Positions 8,874-17,331 of a stretch of DNA of 64,000 bases are shown here, piece after piece. The DNA is from Sciscionella sediminilitoris. Lineage in GTDB: Bacteria > Actinomycetota > Actinomycetes > Mycobacteriales > Pseudonocardiaceae. Position numbers and translations under genes: made by a program. The stretch spans positions 26,373 to 90,372 of the forward strand of contig NZ_JALM01000053.1 in NCBI RefSeq assembly GCF_000737195.2. The letters are read 5' to 3'. The notes beneath the pieces were generated by a model, which had not been told where the DNA came from, made no database searches, and saw nothing but the letters and a program-made list of their open reading frames with translations. Numbering within the stretch: position 1 is the first letter of the stretch; the number at the start of each line of letters is the position of its first letter.

Positions 8874-9518
8874 TCAGCGGCTGCCGTCGCGCTGGGAGAG
8901 CATCGAGATCCCGACCGGCGGCAGCCCGACCGCGCTCGCCAGCAGGCCGCAGAACGCCTCGGTGTGCGCGGCCAGATCGGTGCCGAGCGGGGTCCAGGAG
9001 GCTCGCACCTCGAGATCGCAGGCGTGCTCCGGGCCCGCGATGTCGCCGAAGCGCGCCGAGGTGGTCTGGGTGACGGTTCCGCCGAGTGCGGTGAACGAGG
9101 CACCGCACTGTTCGAGGCCCTCGGTGAGCCAGGACCAGCCGACCTCGGGCAGCAGCGGATCGGCGGCGAGCTCGCTGTCCACGTCCGCGCGCAGGAAACC
9201 GACCAGGCGCAGCACCCCGTCCCAGGACTCCTGGCCGTCCGGATCGTGCAGCAGGATCAGCCGCGCGGTCGCCGCGTCCTCCTCGTCCTCACCCGGACCG
9301 TCGATCTCGCAGCCGATGCCGAAGGCGTAGGGCGCGAGCCGCTGCGGCGCCTTGATCCGCTTCAGGCTGATCTCGGCGCGCGGCTTGTAGGACACCAGCG
9401 AACGGACCGCCTCGAGGAACATCGGCGGCCCCTGCAGTCCTGTGCGATCCGAACCCCCGTCCGGCGCGGTGAACGCCTCGCCGTTGCCGGTCTCGGTACC
9501 AGTGGTAGTCGGAGTCAC
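8874..9518 (-). CDS. DUF3000 family protein
   Basis: Conserved actinobacterial protein of unknown function (214 residues), usually found next to hemE and rnd as it is here. It begins with a low-complexity T/G-rich stretch, followed by the conserved block [36 protein letters not shown] and ending in [21 protein letters not shown]. No catalytic motif or membrane segment is seen. GTG 9518 is chosen over 9542 because a TACAGT hexamer lies 7 nt upstream, the leaderless layout seen repeatedly in this window. It is divergent from hemE. Confidence 0.85.
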   Translation of the reverse strand: MTPTTTGTETGNGEAFTAPDGGSDRTGLQGPPMFLEAVRSLVSYKPRAEISLKRIKAPQRLAPYAFGIGCEIDGPGEDEEDAATARLILLHDPDGQESWDGVLRLVGFLRADVDSELAADPLLPEVGWSWLTEGLEQCGASFTALGGTVTQTTSARFGDIAGPEHACDLEVRASWTPLGTDLAAHTEAFCGLLASAVGLPPVGISMLSQRDGSR

Positions 9519-9525
9519 GTCCGGC

Positions 9526-9531
9526 ACTGTA
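9526..9531 (-). promoter_or_regulatory. -10 hexamer of leaderless DUF3000 gene
   Basis: TACAGT (minus strand), 7 nt before the GTG at 9518. It lies inside the longer reading frame, so it argues against the upstream start. Confidence 0.45.
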
Positions 9532-9617
9532 AGCCCGAGCACCGACTCTTACCGGCTAGGCGCGCCGATCGGCGGTGGTGGGAGGATGAGCTCACCGAGA
9601 CCGAGATTGGGGACGCT

Positions 9618-10667
9618 GTGCCGAACAACCGCCGTGACCTGGCCGAAGCTCCGTTCCTGCGCGCGGCGCGCGGGGAACGCCCGGAACGGACACCGGTGTG
9701 GTTCATGCGCCAGGCTGGGCGATCCCTCCCCGAGTACCACGAGGTGCGCGCCGGCGCCCCCATGCTGCAGTCCTGCCTGACCCCGGATGTGGCGCGCGAG
9801 ATCACCATGCAGCCGGTGCGCAGGCACGGGGTGGACGCGGCGGTGCTGTACTCGGACATCATGGTCCCGCTGTACGCGGCGGGGATCGAGCTGGAGATCA
9901 CTCCCGGGGTGGGGCCGGTGATCGCCGAACCGGTGCGCACCCGCGCGGACGTGGAACGGCTGCCCGAGCTCGATCCCGCGGCGCTGGCCCCGATCGCCGA
10001 GGCGGTCCGGCTGCTGACCGGCGAACTGGGCGAGGTGCCGCTGATCGGCTTCGCCGGTGCCCCGTTCACCCTGGCCTCCTACCTGGTCGAGGGGGCGCCG
10101 AGCAAGACATACGAGCGCACCAAGGCGATGATGCTCGGTGACCCGGAGACCTGGAATCTGCTCGCGGCCAAGCTGGCCCGGATGACGAGCACCTTCCTGC
10201 GTGTGCAGGCCGAGGCGGGGGTGGACGCGGTCCAGGTGTTCGACTCCTGGGCGGGCGCCCTTCCCGAGCGGGAGTACCGGGAGTCCGTGCTCCCGCACAC
10301 CCGGGCGGTGTTCGACAGCATCGGCGAGTTCGGGGTGCCGCGCATCCACTTCGGCGTGGGCACCGGGGAGCTGCTGCCCGCGATGGCCGAGGCCGGGGTG
10401 GACGTGGTCGGGGTCGACTGGCGGATCCCGCTGGACGAGGCGGCGGCCCGGTTGCGTGCCGCCGGGATCGAGAACCCGGTCGTGCAGGGCAACCTGGACC
10501 CGACGGTGCTGTTCGCCGGGGAACAGGTCGTGGAGCGGGAGACCGCGCGGGTGCTCGCCGAGGGCAAGGCGGCCGCGGGGCACATCTTCAACCTGGGGCA
10601 CGGGGTGCTGCCGAACACCGATCCCGCGGAACTGACCAGGCTCGTGGACCTGGTGCACCGCTCGTGA
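9618..10667 (+). CDS. hemE: Uroporphyrinogen decarboxylase
   Basis: Removes the four acetate carboxyls of uroporphyrinogen III to give coproporphyrinogen III, the branch-point substrate of haem synthesis. The 349 residues match the usual family length. Diagnostic motifs: [19 protein letters not shown] with the conserved arginine pair, [33 protein letters not shown], and the C-terminal [18 protein letters not shown] 9618 is chosen because [19 protein letters not shown] is where the family begins; the open frame runs much further upstream but is antisense to DUF3000. It overlaps hemY by 4 nt. Confidence 0.96.
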   Translation: MPNNRRDLAEAPFLRAARGERPERTPVWFMRQAGRSLPEYHEVRAGAPMLQSCLTPDVAREITMQPVRRHGVDAAVLYSDIMVPLYAAGIELEITPGVGPVIAEPVRTRADVERLPELDPAALAPIAEAVRLLTGELGEVPLIGFAGAPFTLASYLVEGAPSKTYERTKAMMLGDPETWNLLAAKLARMTSTFLRVQAEAGVDAVQVFDSWAGALPEREYRESVLPHTRAVFDSIGEFGVPRIHFGVGTGELLPAMAEAGVDVVGVDWRIPLDEAAARLRAAGIENPVVQGNLDPTVLFAGEQVVERETARVLAEGKAAAGHIFNLGHGVLPNTDPAELTRLVDLVHRS

Positions 10668-12016
10668 GGTTCGCGGTCGTCGGAGCGGGGATCACCGGAC
10701 TGGTCGCGGCGCACCGGCTGCGTGCGGCGGGCGCCACGGTGACCGTGTACGAGTCGAGCGAGCGGATCGGCGGCAAACTGCGCACGGCCGCGCTCGAGGC
10801 TGCGACGCCGGGAAGTTCGACGCCGGGCGACTCGGCACTCGATCTGGGTGCGGAGTCCTTCCTCGCCCGCCGTCCCGAAGCGGTCCGGCTCGCCGGGGAA
10901 CTCGGCCTCGAGGTGGTGCACCCGGGCCCGGCGCGCGCGGTGATCCGGGCGGGCGGAGCGGAGCATCCGATCCCGGCGGGCACCGTGATGGGGGTGCCGG
11001 CCACCAGGGAAGCGGTGCGCGAGATCGTCGAGCTCACCGAGGAACCGGCGGAACCGGCCGCGATCGGCCCGCAGACCACGGTCGGCGGGCTGCTGCGCGC
11101 GCGGCTCGGGGATCAGGTCGTGGACCGGCTGGTGGATCCGCTGCTGGCCGGGGTGTACGCGGGACGGGCGGACGCGCTGGGGCTGCGCGCCACCATGCCC
11201 GGGCTCGCGGAGGCGATCGAGCAGCACGGCTCGGTGCTGGCCGCCGCGGCCGCGCTGCTCCCGGCGAACCCGTCCTCGGCCCCGGTGTTCGGCGCCGTGC
11301 GCGGCGGCTACCGGGCGCTGACCGAGGCGCTGGACCGGGATGTGCGCACCGGTACGACCGTGCATGCCCTGTCCCGCAACAGAAGCGGCTGGCGGCTCGG
11401 GATAGGGGGGCATGGCTCGGCCGAGTACGCCGAGGCGGACGGGGTGGTGCTCGCGGTGCCCGCGCCCGCGGCGGCGAAACTGCTCGCCGAGGTCGCTCCG
11501 GAGGCGGCGCGCGGCTATGCCGGGATCGAGCTCGCCTCCATGGCCGTACTGGGTTTCGCCTATCCGGAGACGGTCCCGCTGCCCGAACGGTCCGGGATCC
11601 TGCTCGCTTCCGGTGAACGGCGCGCCGACGGGACCCCGTTCACCGCCAAGGCCGTCACCTTCTCCTCGCGCAAATGGCCGCACCTGCCACCCGGACTGCT
11701 GCGTGCCTCGGTCGGCCGGTTCGGCGAGGAGGAGCTCCTGCGCGGAACCGACGGCACGCTGATCGAGGCGGTGCGCGCCGATCTGGCCGAGCTGACCGGG
11801 ATCACCGCGGAACCGGCCGCGGTGCGGGTGCAGCGCTGGGGCGGGGGACTGCCCCAGTACGGGCCCGGCCACCTGGAACGCGTGCAGCGCATCGAGGCCG
11901 CCGTGGCCGCGGTACCCGGTCTCGCGGTGGCCGGGGCCACATTGCACGGCGTTGGCGTACCTGCGTGCATCGCCACAGCCGACGCGGCTGCGCAACGCCT
12001 GCTCGCGGTGGGATGA
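10664..12016 (+). CDS. hemY: Coproporphyrinogen III oxidase (HemY/CgoX, formerly protoporphyrinogen oxidase)
   Basis: FAD enzyme oxidising coproporphyrinogen III to coproporphyrin III in the coproporphyrin-dependent haem route. The N-terminal dinucleotide-binding motif [15 protein letters not shown] and the [12 protein letters not shown] stretch are clear. The protein ends with [26 protein letters not shown], where the FAD contacts of this family lie. 450 residues is normal length. The presence of hemQ downstream supports the coproporphyrin rather than the protoporphyrin reaction. GTG 10664 overlaps the hemE stop by 4 nt. Confidence 0.93.
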   Translation: MRFAVVGAGITGLVAAHRLRAAGATVTVYESSERIGGKLRTAALEAATPGSSTPGDSALDLGAESFLARRPEAVRLAGELGLEVVHPGPARAVIRAGGAEHPIPAGTVMGVPATREAVREIVELTEEPAEPAAIGPQTTVGGLLRARLGDQVVDRLVDPLLAGVYAGRADALGLRATMPGLAEAIEQHGSVLAAAAALLPANPSSAPVFGAVRGGYRALTEALDRDVRTGTTVHALSRNRSGWRLGIGGHGSAEYAEADGVVLAVPAPAAAKLLAEVAPEAARGYAGIELASMAVLGFAYPETVPLPERSGILLASGERRADGTPFTAKAVTFSSRKWPHLPPGLLRASVGRFGEEELLRGTDGTLIEAVRADLAELTGITAEPAAVRVQRWGGGLPQYGPGHLERVQRIEAAVAAVPGLAVAGATLHGVGVPACIATADAAAQRLLAVG

Positions 12017-12023
12017 TCGAGCC

Positions 12024-12713
12024 ATGGCGAGGCTGAACTACGAAGAGCTCAACAACATGACCCGGTACAGCATGCATTCGGTGTTCCGGGTCGACGGCAC
12101 CCTGCCCACCGAGCGGGGCCCCGCGGGCGAGGAGGTGGCGCAGTACCTGGAATCCCTCGAGCAGAAGGACATCGTGGTGCGCGGCACCTACGACGTCTCC
12201 GGGCTGCGCGCGGACGCGGACTTCATGGTGTGGTGGCACGCCGAGCGCATCGAGGACCTGCAGGCGGCGTACGCGGGACTGCGCCGCACCGCGCTCGGCA
12301 GGGCGAGCACCCCGGTGTGGAGCCAGACCTCGCTGCACCGGCCCGCCGAGTTCAACAAGAGCCACCTTCCCGCGTTCGTCATGGGGGAGGAACCGCGCAA
12401 GTTCGTGTGCGTTTACCCGTTCGTGCGCTCCTACGACTGGTACCTGCTTCCCGATGAGGAGCGGCGCAAGATCCTCGCCGAGCACGGCATGAAGGCCCGC
12501 GAGTACCCGGATGTGCGTGCCAACACGGTGCCCGCCTTCGGTCTCGGCGACTACGAGTGGATCCTCGCCTTCGAGGCGGACGAACTGCACCGGATCGTCG
12601 AGCTGATGTGGCTGATGCGCTACACCGAGGCGCGCAGGCACGTGCGCGAGGAAACCCCCTTCTACACCGGAACCCGCACCCCGATCGCCGAGCTGGTCGC
12701 GAACCTGCCGTGA
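12024..12713 (+). CDS. hemQ: Coproheme decarboxylase (ChdC/HemQ)
   Basis: Final step of the coproporphyrin-dependent route: peroxide-driven decarboxylation of coprohaem to haem b. The 229-residue protein has the chlorite-dismutase-like fold signature of actinobacterial Chd[25 protein letters not shown], then [25 protein letters not shown], which contains the tyrosines where the family's catalytic Tyr lies, and [40 protein letters not shown] 12024 starts 8 nt after hemY. Ferrochelatase (cpfC) is not in the window. Confidence 0.94.
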   Translation: MARLNYEELNNMTRYSMHSVFRVDGTLPTERGPAGEEVAQYLESLEQKDIVVRGTYDVSGLRADADFMVWWHAERIEDLQAAYAGLRRTALGRASTPVWSQTSLHRPAEFNKSHLPAFVMGEEPRKFVCVYPFVRSYDWYLLPDEERRKILAEHGMKAREYPDVRANTVPAFGLGDYEWILAFEADELHRIVELMWLMRYTEARRHVREETPFYTGTRTPIAELVANLP

Positions 12714-14056
12714 CCCCCGAGGAGCTCGCCGGACTGGTGACCGGTGAGCCATCGCTGCCGGTCACCGTGCACGGCGCCGAACCCGCGCTCGCCGGGCCGT
12801 TCCTGGTCGGCACCGCGGCCGCCGCCTGTGTCGGAGCCACCACCGCGGCCATGGCGGGCTATCACGCGGAACGGGGCGGGGAACCGGGCACGGTCTCCGT
12901 GGACCTCGCGCACGCCGCGGAGTCCTTTCGCAGCGAACGCCATCTGCGGATCCTGGGCGCCGAACCGGAACCGCTGTGGAGCGGGGTCTCCGGGCTCTAC
13001 CGGTGCGCGGACGGCTGGGTGCGGGTGCACGGCAACTATCCGCACCATTCGGCGGCGGCGCTGCGCGCGCTCGGTGCCGGGGACGCCGGTCGGATGACCG
13101 CGGTGATCGCCGGGATGCGCGCGGTGGCCGTGGAGGAAGCGGTGCTCGCCGCGGGCGGCGCGGCCGCGGCGCTGCGTTCCCGTGCGGACTGGCTGGCCCA
13201 CGAACAGGGCAGGGCACTTGCCGGGGAACCGCTCGTCGGATTCGAGCGCCTCGGCCCGGCGCCCGCCCGCGGCGAACCGGCGGGAGCGCGCCCGCTTTCC
13301 GGGATCCGGGTACTCGATCTGACCCACGTGATCGCGGGACCGGTGTGCGGCCGGGTGCTCGCCGCGCACGGTGCCGAGGTACTGCGCATCGACGCCGAGC
13401 ACTTGCCCGCGGTGCACACGCTGGTGGTGGACACCGGATTCGGCAAACGCAGCGCGAATCTGGATCTGCGCACCGATGCGGGCCGGGCGCGGCTGCGGGA
13501 GCTGGTGGGCGATGCCGATGTGCTCGTGCAGTCGTATCGGCCGGGATCCCTTGCCGCGAAAGGGTTCGGCGCGCGGGAGCTGGCGGATCTGCGGCCGGGC
13601 CTGGTCACCGTGGAACTCGATGCGTACGGCTGGCGCGGGCCCTGGGCGCGGCGGCGTGGATTCGACAGCCTCGTGCAGCTGGCCTCCGGGATCGCGCACG
13701 AGGGCGCGGTCGCCGCGGGGGAGGAGGAGCCACGTCCGCTTCCCGCGCAGGCACTCGATCACGCCACCGGCTGGCTTGCCGCGCTCGGCGCGGTCACCGC
13801 GCTGCGCAGGCGCGCCCGCGGCGGGGGATCCTGGCGGGTGCGGCTGTCCCTGGCGCGTACCGGACGGTGGCTGGACAGCTTGGGGCGCAAGGGAATCGAG
13901 GCAGCTGACGGGGAAGTCGCGCGCTATCTGACCGAGACCGGTTCGCCGTTCGGCAGGCTGGCGCATCTCCGGATTCCCGGGGGCATCGAGGGCTGTCCGC
14001 CGTACTGGGCACACGGTCCGCGGCCGCGCGGAGCCGATCCCGCCGAGTGGAGCTGA
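12710..14056 (+). CDS. Family III CoA-transferase (CaiB/BaiF)
   Basis: 448-residue protein of the formyl-CoA/carnitine-CoA transferase family, moving CoA between carboxylic acids. The C-terminal half is canonical: [33 protein letters not shown], then [15 protein letters not shown], and [13 protein letters not shown], whose aspartate fits the covalent catalytic Asp. The N-terminal 180 residues are more divergent and may be a degenerate first copy of the fold. GTG 12710 overlaps the hemQ stop by 4 nt, placing it last in the haem operon. A link to haem synthesis is not known. The substrate is unassigned. Confidence 0.85.
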   Translation: MTPEELAGLVTGEPSLPVTVHGAEPALAGPFLVGTAAAACVGATTAAMAGYHAERGGEPGTVSVDLAHAAESFRSERHLRILGAEPEPLWSGVSGLYRCADGWVRVHGNYPHHSAAALRALGAGDAGRMTAVIAGMRAVAVEEAVLAAGGAAAALRSRADWLAHEQGRALAGEPLVGFERLGPAPARGEPAGARPLSGIRVLDLTHVIAGPVCGRVLAAHGAEVLRIDAEHLPAVHTLVVDTGFGKRSANLDLRTDAGRARLRELVGDADVLVQSYRPGSLAAKGFGARELADLRPGLVTVELDAYGWRGPWARRRGFDSLVQLASGIAHEGAVAAGEEEPRPLPAQALDHATGWLAALGAVTALRRRARGGGSWRVRLSLARTGRWLDSLGRKGIEAADGEVARYLTETGSPFGRLAHLRIPGGIEGCPPYWAHGPRPRGADPAEWS

Positions 14057-14090
14057 GCCGGAACGAGGTTTTCCGGGTAATCGTTCTCTT

Positions 14091-14132
14091 GGGCCGCCGG
14101 CGTCGTACCCCCAGCGACGACGCCGACGGCCC
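14091..14132. terminator. Strong bidirectional terminator hairpin
   Basis: Arms 14091-14106 and 14117-14132 pair over 16 bp with a single mismatch around a 10-nt loop. It sits between the haem operon (+) and msrB (-), which converge here. The rest of the gap 14057-14270 shows no further gene. Confidence 0.75.
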
Positions 14133-14270
14133 TGTTACCGCTGTTCGCGGATTAGTACCGCCGTCCCGGCACAGTCATTCATATTCGTGAAAACCACGCG
14201 GCGTGACAAGACCGTTTCACCTAGATTTAAGGTTCGCTAGCCACGAAGTGGGAGGTTGCGTGCACAGCCG

Positions 14271-14705
14271 CTACGAATCGCTACCGTCAGTAGGCGAAAG
14301 TCGTAGCGCGATGGAGTTGATGCAATACCGTTGGTCAGTGGGGGTCTGATAGCCCTCGCCCTCGAAGACGTGGCCGAGGTGGCTGTGGCAATGGGCGCAC
14401 AGCACTTCGACGCGCCGCATCCCGAGCGAATTGTCCTCGCGCAGCAGTACCGCCTCGCTCTCCGCGGGGTCGTAGAAGGACGGCCAGCCGCAGTGCGAAT
14501 GGAATTTCGTGGTGCTGCGGAACAGTTCCGCCCCGCAGGCGCGGCATTCGTAGACGCCCTCGGTCTCGGTGTCGGTGTACTCGCCGGTATAGGGGCGCTC
14601 GGTGGCCGCCTCGCGCAGCACGGCGTACTCGGCGGGGCTGAGCTCGCTGCGCCATTCCTGTTCGGTCTTGACGATCCGCGGACCGGGCTCGGCTTCTTGT
14701 CGCAT
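14271..14705 (-). CDS. msrB: Peptide-methionine (R)-S-oxide reductase MsrB
   Basis: Repairs methionine-R-sulfoxide in oxidised proteins. The 144 residues carry two zinc CxxC pairs (CRAC, CAHC), the FHSHCGWPSFYDP substrate loop, GHVFEGEG, and the catalytic cysteine in RYCINSIAL near the C terminus. The ATG at 14705 has no Shine-Dalgarno but a TACCGT hexamer 7 nt upstream, so it is probably leaderless. Transcription likely stops at the hairpin beyond its 3' end. Confidence 0.95.
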   Translation of the reverse strand: MRQEAEPGPRIVKTEQEWRSELSPAEYAVLREAATERPYTGEYTDTETEGVYECRACGAELFRSTTKFHSHCGWPSFYDPAESEAVLLREDNSLGMRRVEVLCAHCHSHLGHVFEGEGYQTPTDQRYCINSIALRLSPTDGSDS

Positions 14706-14712
14706 ACCGCCA

Positions 14713-14718
14713 ACGGTA
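14713..14718 (-). promoter_or_regulatory. -10 hexamer of leaderless msrB
   Basis: TACCGT on the minus strand, 7 nt before the ATG at 14705. Confidence 0.45.
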
Positions 14719-14730
14719 CGCGCGAGCCGG

Positions 14731-15015
14731 TCAGCCGAACACGGCGAGCATCTCCGCGATCGCGCGTATCACGGTGAAAACCACGCCGAACAGGATCAGC
14801 CCGACCAGCAGTACCGCGGTCATCCGGCGATGCCCGGTCGCCCGGTTGGCGGAGTCGGCGAACCGGGCGACCCCGCCCAGCTGCCCCTCCACGGTGTAGG
14901 TCGGCCGTGCCTCGCGCATCCGGTGCAGGTGCTCGGCGAACGCCACCGCTTCGGGGTCCTCCGGGTCGAGGCCGAGCAGCTCGTCGTCGAAGAGCTCGCG
15001 CGGTCCCTGCGGCAT
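14731..15015 (-). CDS. Small conserved membrane protein, function unknown
   Basis: 94-residue protein, not assigned to a characterised family. An acidic N-terminal part (FDDELLGLDPEDPEAVAFAEHLHRM) precedes a linker with VEGQLGGVARFADSANR and a single transmembrane helix (about 65-88). The charge pattern suggests an N-in, single-pass topology. It reads in the same direction as msrB, 25 nt upstream, and has its own leaderless-type promoter (TACCGT at 15023-15028). Confidence 0.65.
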   Translation of the reverse strand: MPQGPRELFDDELLGLDPEDPEAVAFAEHLHRMREARPTYTVEGQLGGVARFADSANRATGHRRMTAVLLVGLILFGVVFTVIRAIAEMLAVFG

Positions 15016-15022
15016 GGGACCT

Positions 15023-15028
15023 ACGGTA
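15023..15028 (-). promoter_or_regulatory. -10 hexamer of leaderless small membrane protein gene
   Basis: TACCGT on the minus strand, 7 nt before the ATG at 15015; no ribosome-binding site in between. Confidence 0.45.
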
Positions 15029-15034
15029 AGCCGG

Positions 15035-15883
15035 TCAGGAGTGCTTGACCAGTCCCCGGTCGATGACCACGTCCCCGTCCTCGTTCACCGTCTGGAAGGC
15101 GGTGCCGTCCCCGGTGGACCAGGTGCGCACGGTCAGATCCTGACCGGGGAACACGGGTTTGGTGAACCGGCCCTCGATGTGCCGCAACCGGCTCGCGTCG
15201 CCCCCGCACACCTCGCCGACCAGCAGCCGGGTGGTGATCCCGTAGGTGGCCAGCCCGTGCAGGATCGGCCGGTCGAAGCCCGCGGCCTTGGCGAAGGTGG
15301 GATCGGAGTGCAGCGGGTTGCGGTCGCCGGTGAGCCGGTAGATCAACGCCTGGTTCACCGCGGTCCGGAAGGAGACCTCGGCATCGGGTGCGCGCTCGGG
15401 AACGGGGGAGTCCGGATTGGCGCCCCGGTCACCGCCCCAGCCGCCCTCGCCCCGGATGAACACACTGGTGCGCGTGGTGAACAGGTCGTCGCCCCGCTCG
15501 TCGCTCGCGGTGAACGAGGTCTCCAGCAGCGCGCCCTTGGTCTTGTCGTAGAGCCCGGTCACCTCGGAACGCAGGCTGATCCTCCCCTCGGCGGGCAGCG
15601 GCCGGTGCAGGGTGAGCGCCTGTTCGGCGTGCAGCAGCTTGGTGAAGTCCACGCCCTCCAGTGCGGTGTTCGGCGGGCCGTCGAACTGGGCGAGCACGAT
15701 CGCCAGCGAGGGGATCGCCTGCTGCGCGATCTCGGCGCTGTTCTCCGTGGTGAACGGCAGCTCGCGGAGCGGATCGTCCTGTCCCGCGCCGACCGCGACC
15801 GCGTAGAGCAGGCTGTCGGTGCTGCTCCAGGTTCGGTCCCACGGGCCGGTGACGGTACCGACGACATCGTGGCGCAACGCCAT
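15035..15883 (-). CDS. MaoC-type 2-enoyl-CoA hydratase (double hot-dog)
   Basis: 282-residue hydratase-2-like enzyme adding water to trans-2-enoyl-CoA. It has an N-terminal degenerate hot-dog half and a C-terminal MaoC half containing the hydratase 2 motif YRLTGDRNPLHSDPTFAKAAGFDRPILHG, whose Asp and His are the catalytic pair. This matches the eukaryotic-type/HTD-like full-length enzymes. ATG 15883 has AAGGAG upstream and is chosen over a long upstream extension that would read antisense to the tetR gene. It is divergent from that tetR with a palindrome between them, so the hydratase is its likely target. Confidence 0.88.
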   Translation of the reverse strand: MALRHDVVGTVTGPWDRTWSSTDSLLYAVAVGAGQDDPLRELPFTTENSAEIAQQAIPSLAIVLAQFDGPPNTALEGVDFTKLLHAEQALTLHRPLPAEGRISLRSEVTGLYDKTKGALLETSFTASDERGDDLFTTRTSVFIRGEGGWGGDRGANPDSPVPERAPDAEVSFRTAVNQALIYRLTGDRNPLHSDPTFAKAAGFDRPILHGLATYGITTRLLVGEVCGGDASRLRHIEGRFTKPVFPGQDLTVRTWSTGDGTAFQTVNEDGDVVIDRGLVKHS

Positions 15884-15911
15884 TGTTCTCGCTCCTTCGC
15901 TCGTTCCCGAA

Positions 15912-15932
15912 AAACCGAACATCGTTAGGTTT
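15912..15932. promoter_or_regulatory. Palindromic operator between MaoC hydratase and tetR
   Basis: Outer arms AAACC (15912-15916) and GGTTT (15928-15932) and inner arms AAC (15918-15920) and GTT (15924-15926) pair symmetrically over 21 bp with one mismatched pair and a 3-nt centre. Location between divergent genes and the size fit a TetR-family site. Confidence 0.55.
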
Positions 15933-15982
15933 ACTGTACCCTCGGCGGTCAAGGGCCGGCCCATCGGCAGGAGGGAGCGAGC

Positions 15983-16630
15983 GTGCCGCGACCGTCCACG
16001 CCGCTGCTCTCCGGGGCGGTGATCAAGGCGAAGGCACTCGAGATCCTGGACAGCGAGGGACTCGAGGGGCTCACCATGCGACGGATCGCCACCGCGCTCG
16101 GGGTGCGGGCGGCTTCGTTGTACGGGCACGTGGCCACCAAGGACGAACTGCTCGACTCGCTGGTCGACGATCTCGCCGCGCGGGTGGACATCGCCGATGC
16201 GCTGCGGCAGCGGGACTGGGTCGGCGGACTGCGCGCCTGGGCACGTTCCTACCGGGCACTGCTGGCCGAACATCCCAATCTGGTCCCGTTCCTCGCGCGC
16301 GGGCCGCGCAGCCGGCCCGCCTCGCTGCGCCAGGCCGATGCCATCCACGGCGCCCTGCTCGCCGCGGGCTGGCCACCCCGCTACGCCACGATGGTGGGCG
16401 CCTCGGTGAGCTATCTGGTGATCGGTGCGGCGATGACCCAGTACTCCGGCGGATTCTCCGAGGGGTTCTCCGATGACGTTCGGGTCTACCTCGACCGGTA
16501 CCCGAACCTCTACGACGCGCACCGCCTGCACGCGCACGCCGCCGAGATCGACGGTGAGTCGTTCGAGGTGGCATTGGAAGCGGCCCTGGACGGGTTCCGG
16601 GCGCTGTTCGAACGGCTGAAATCCGGCTGA
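15983..16630 (+). CDS. TetR-family regulator (TetR_C type)
   Basis: 215-residue repressor. The N-terminal helix-turn-helix is LTMRRIATALGVRAASLYGHVATKDELLDSLVD (about 30-62). The longer C-terminal ligand domain resembles the TetR/TetR_C subgroup rather than AcrR. GTG 15983 follows a GGAGGGA ribosome-binding site. It likely controls itself and the divergent hydratase through the palindrome at 15912-15932; an acyl or acyl-CoA effector is a reasonable guess only. Confidence 0.85.
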   Translation: MPRPSTPLLSGAVIKAKALEILDSEGLEGLTMRRIATALGVRAASLYGHVATKDELLDSLVDDLAARVDIADALRQRDWVGGLRAWARSYRALLAEHPNLVPFLARGPRSRPASLRQADAIHGALLAAGWPPRYATMVGASVSYLVIGAAMTQYSGGFSEGFSDDVRVYLDRYPNLYDAHRLHAHAAEIDGESFEVALEAALDGFRALFERLKSG

Positions 16631-16655
16631 CCACTCGGGTTCCGGGTTGCGGTGC

Positions 16656-17264
16656 TCACTTCGCGCGCAGCGTGCCCACCGCCGCGTTCGCGGCCTGTTT
16701 CGCGCGCTGGCACAGGAAATCCTCGCCCCTGGATTCCTCGGCGGCGTCCTCGCGGTAGAGCACGTCGAGTGCCTGGCCGCTGCGCACGCCGACGGTGACC
16801 GTGCAGAAATCCGATCCGGGCGGGGCATCGGTGGGCCGGTTCTGGAAGGCGGGCAGGCCCGCGACGGTGGTCTTGCGCACCGAGCCCGCGACCTTGCCGG
16901 GGCCGAAGAACTCGAGTCCCTTGCTGCTCACCGCGGTCAGCAGCAGGCCGAGGTGGCTCTGTTCGCTGGTGTAACCGCACATGGGGGCGTTGTCCAGCAC
17001 CTCGTTGCGTGCCGGGCTGCCCTTGGCCGGCATCCCGATCGCGCTCGCCTTGGCCGCGCTGAGCAGGCCGCACGGATCGGCGCCCGCGAGGTCGATCCCG
17101 TTGCCCGCCTTGGACTGCGGTGCGGAACTGGGCGCGCTGGACAGGGCCGGGCTGCTCGGTGCCGGGGACTGCTCGGCCGGCGTGGAGTGCGGTGTTCCCG
17201 AGCAGGCCGTCGCGAGGACGGCGGCGCAGGCGAGGACGCAGGCGGACAGGGTTCGGCTGTGCAC
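16656..17264 (-). CDS. DUF3558 lipoprotein
   Basis: Secreted lipoprotein of 202 residues with signal peptide and lipobox LATAC (lipidated C21). A Ser/Pro/Ala-rich tether (about 25-50) is followed by a globular DUF3558-type domain beginning DPCGLLSAAKA and containing four cysteines likely to form disulphides. The family is common in mycolic-acid-type and related actinobacteria and its function is unknown. GTG 17264 has a TAGCCT hexamer 6 nt upstream, so it appears leaderless. Confidence 0.85.
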   Translation of the reverse strand: MHSRTLSACVLACAAVLATACSGTPHSTPAEQSPAPSSPALSSAPSSAPQSKAGNGIDLAGADPCGLLSAAKASAIGMPAKGSPARNEVLDNAPMCGYTSEQSHLGLLLTAVSSKGLEFFGPGKVAGSVRKTTVAGLPAFQNRPTDAPPGSDFCTVTVGVRSGQALDVLYREDAAEESRGEDFLCQRAKQAANAAVGTLRAK

Positions 17265-17270
17265 GGGCCA

Positions 17271-17276
17271 AGGCTA
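17271..17276 (-). promoter_or_regulatory. -10 hexamer of leaderless DUF3558 gene
   Basis: TAGCCT on the minus strand, 6 nt before the GTG at 17264. Confidence 0.5.
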
Positions 17277-17331
17277 GCCGGGCGGCGAGGCACGGACCGG
17301 AATCCGCGCGCCGGGCGTGTCCGGTGCGCTC

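Noticed and set aside
8964..9617. Upstream in-frame extension of hemE
   Set aside because: This stretch is antisense to the DUF3000 gene; the family alignment starts at GTG 9618.
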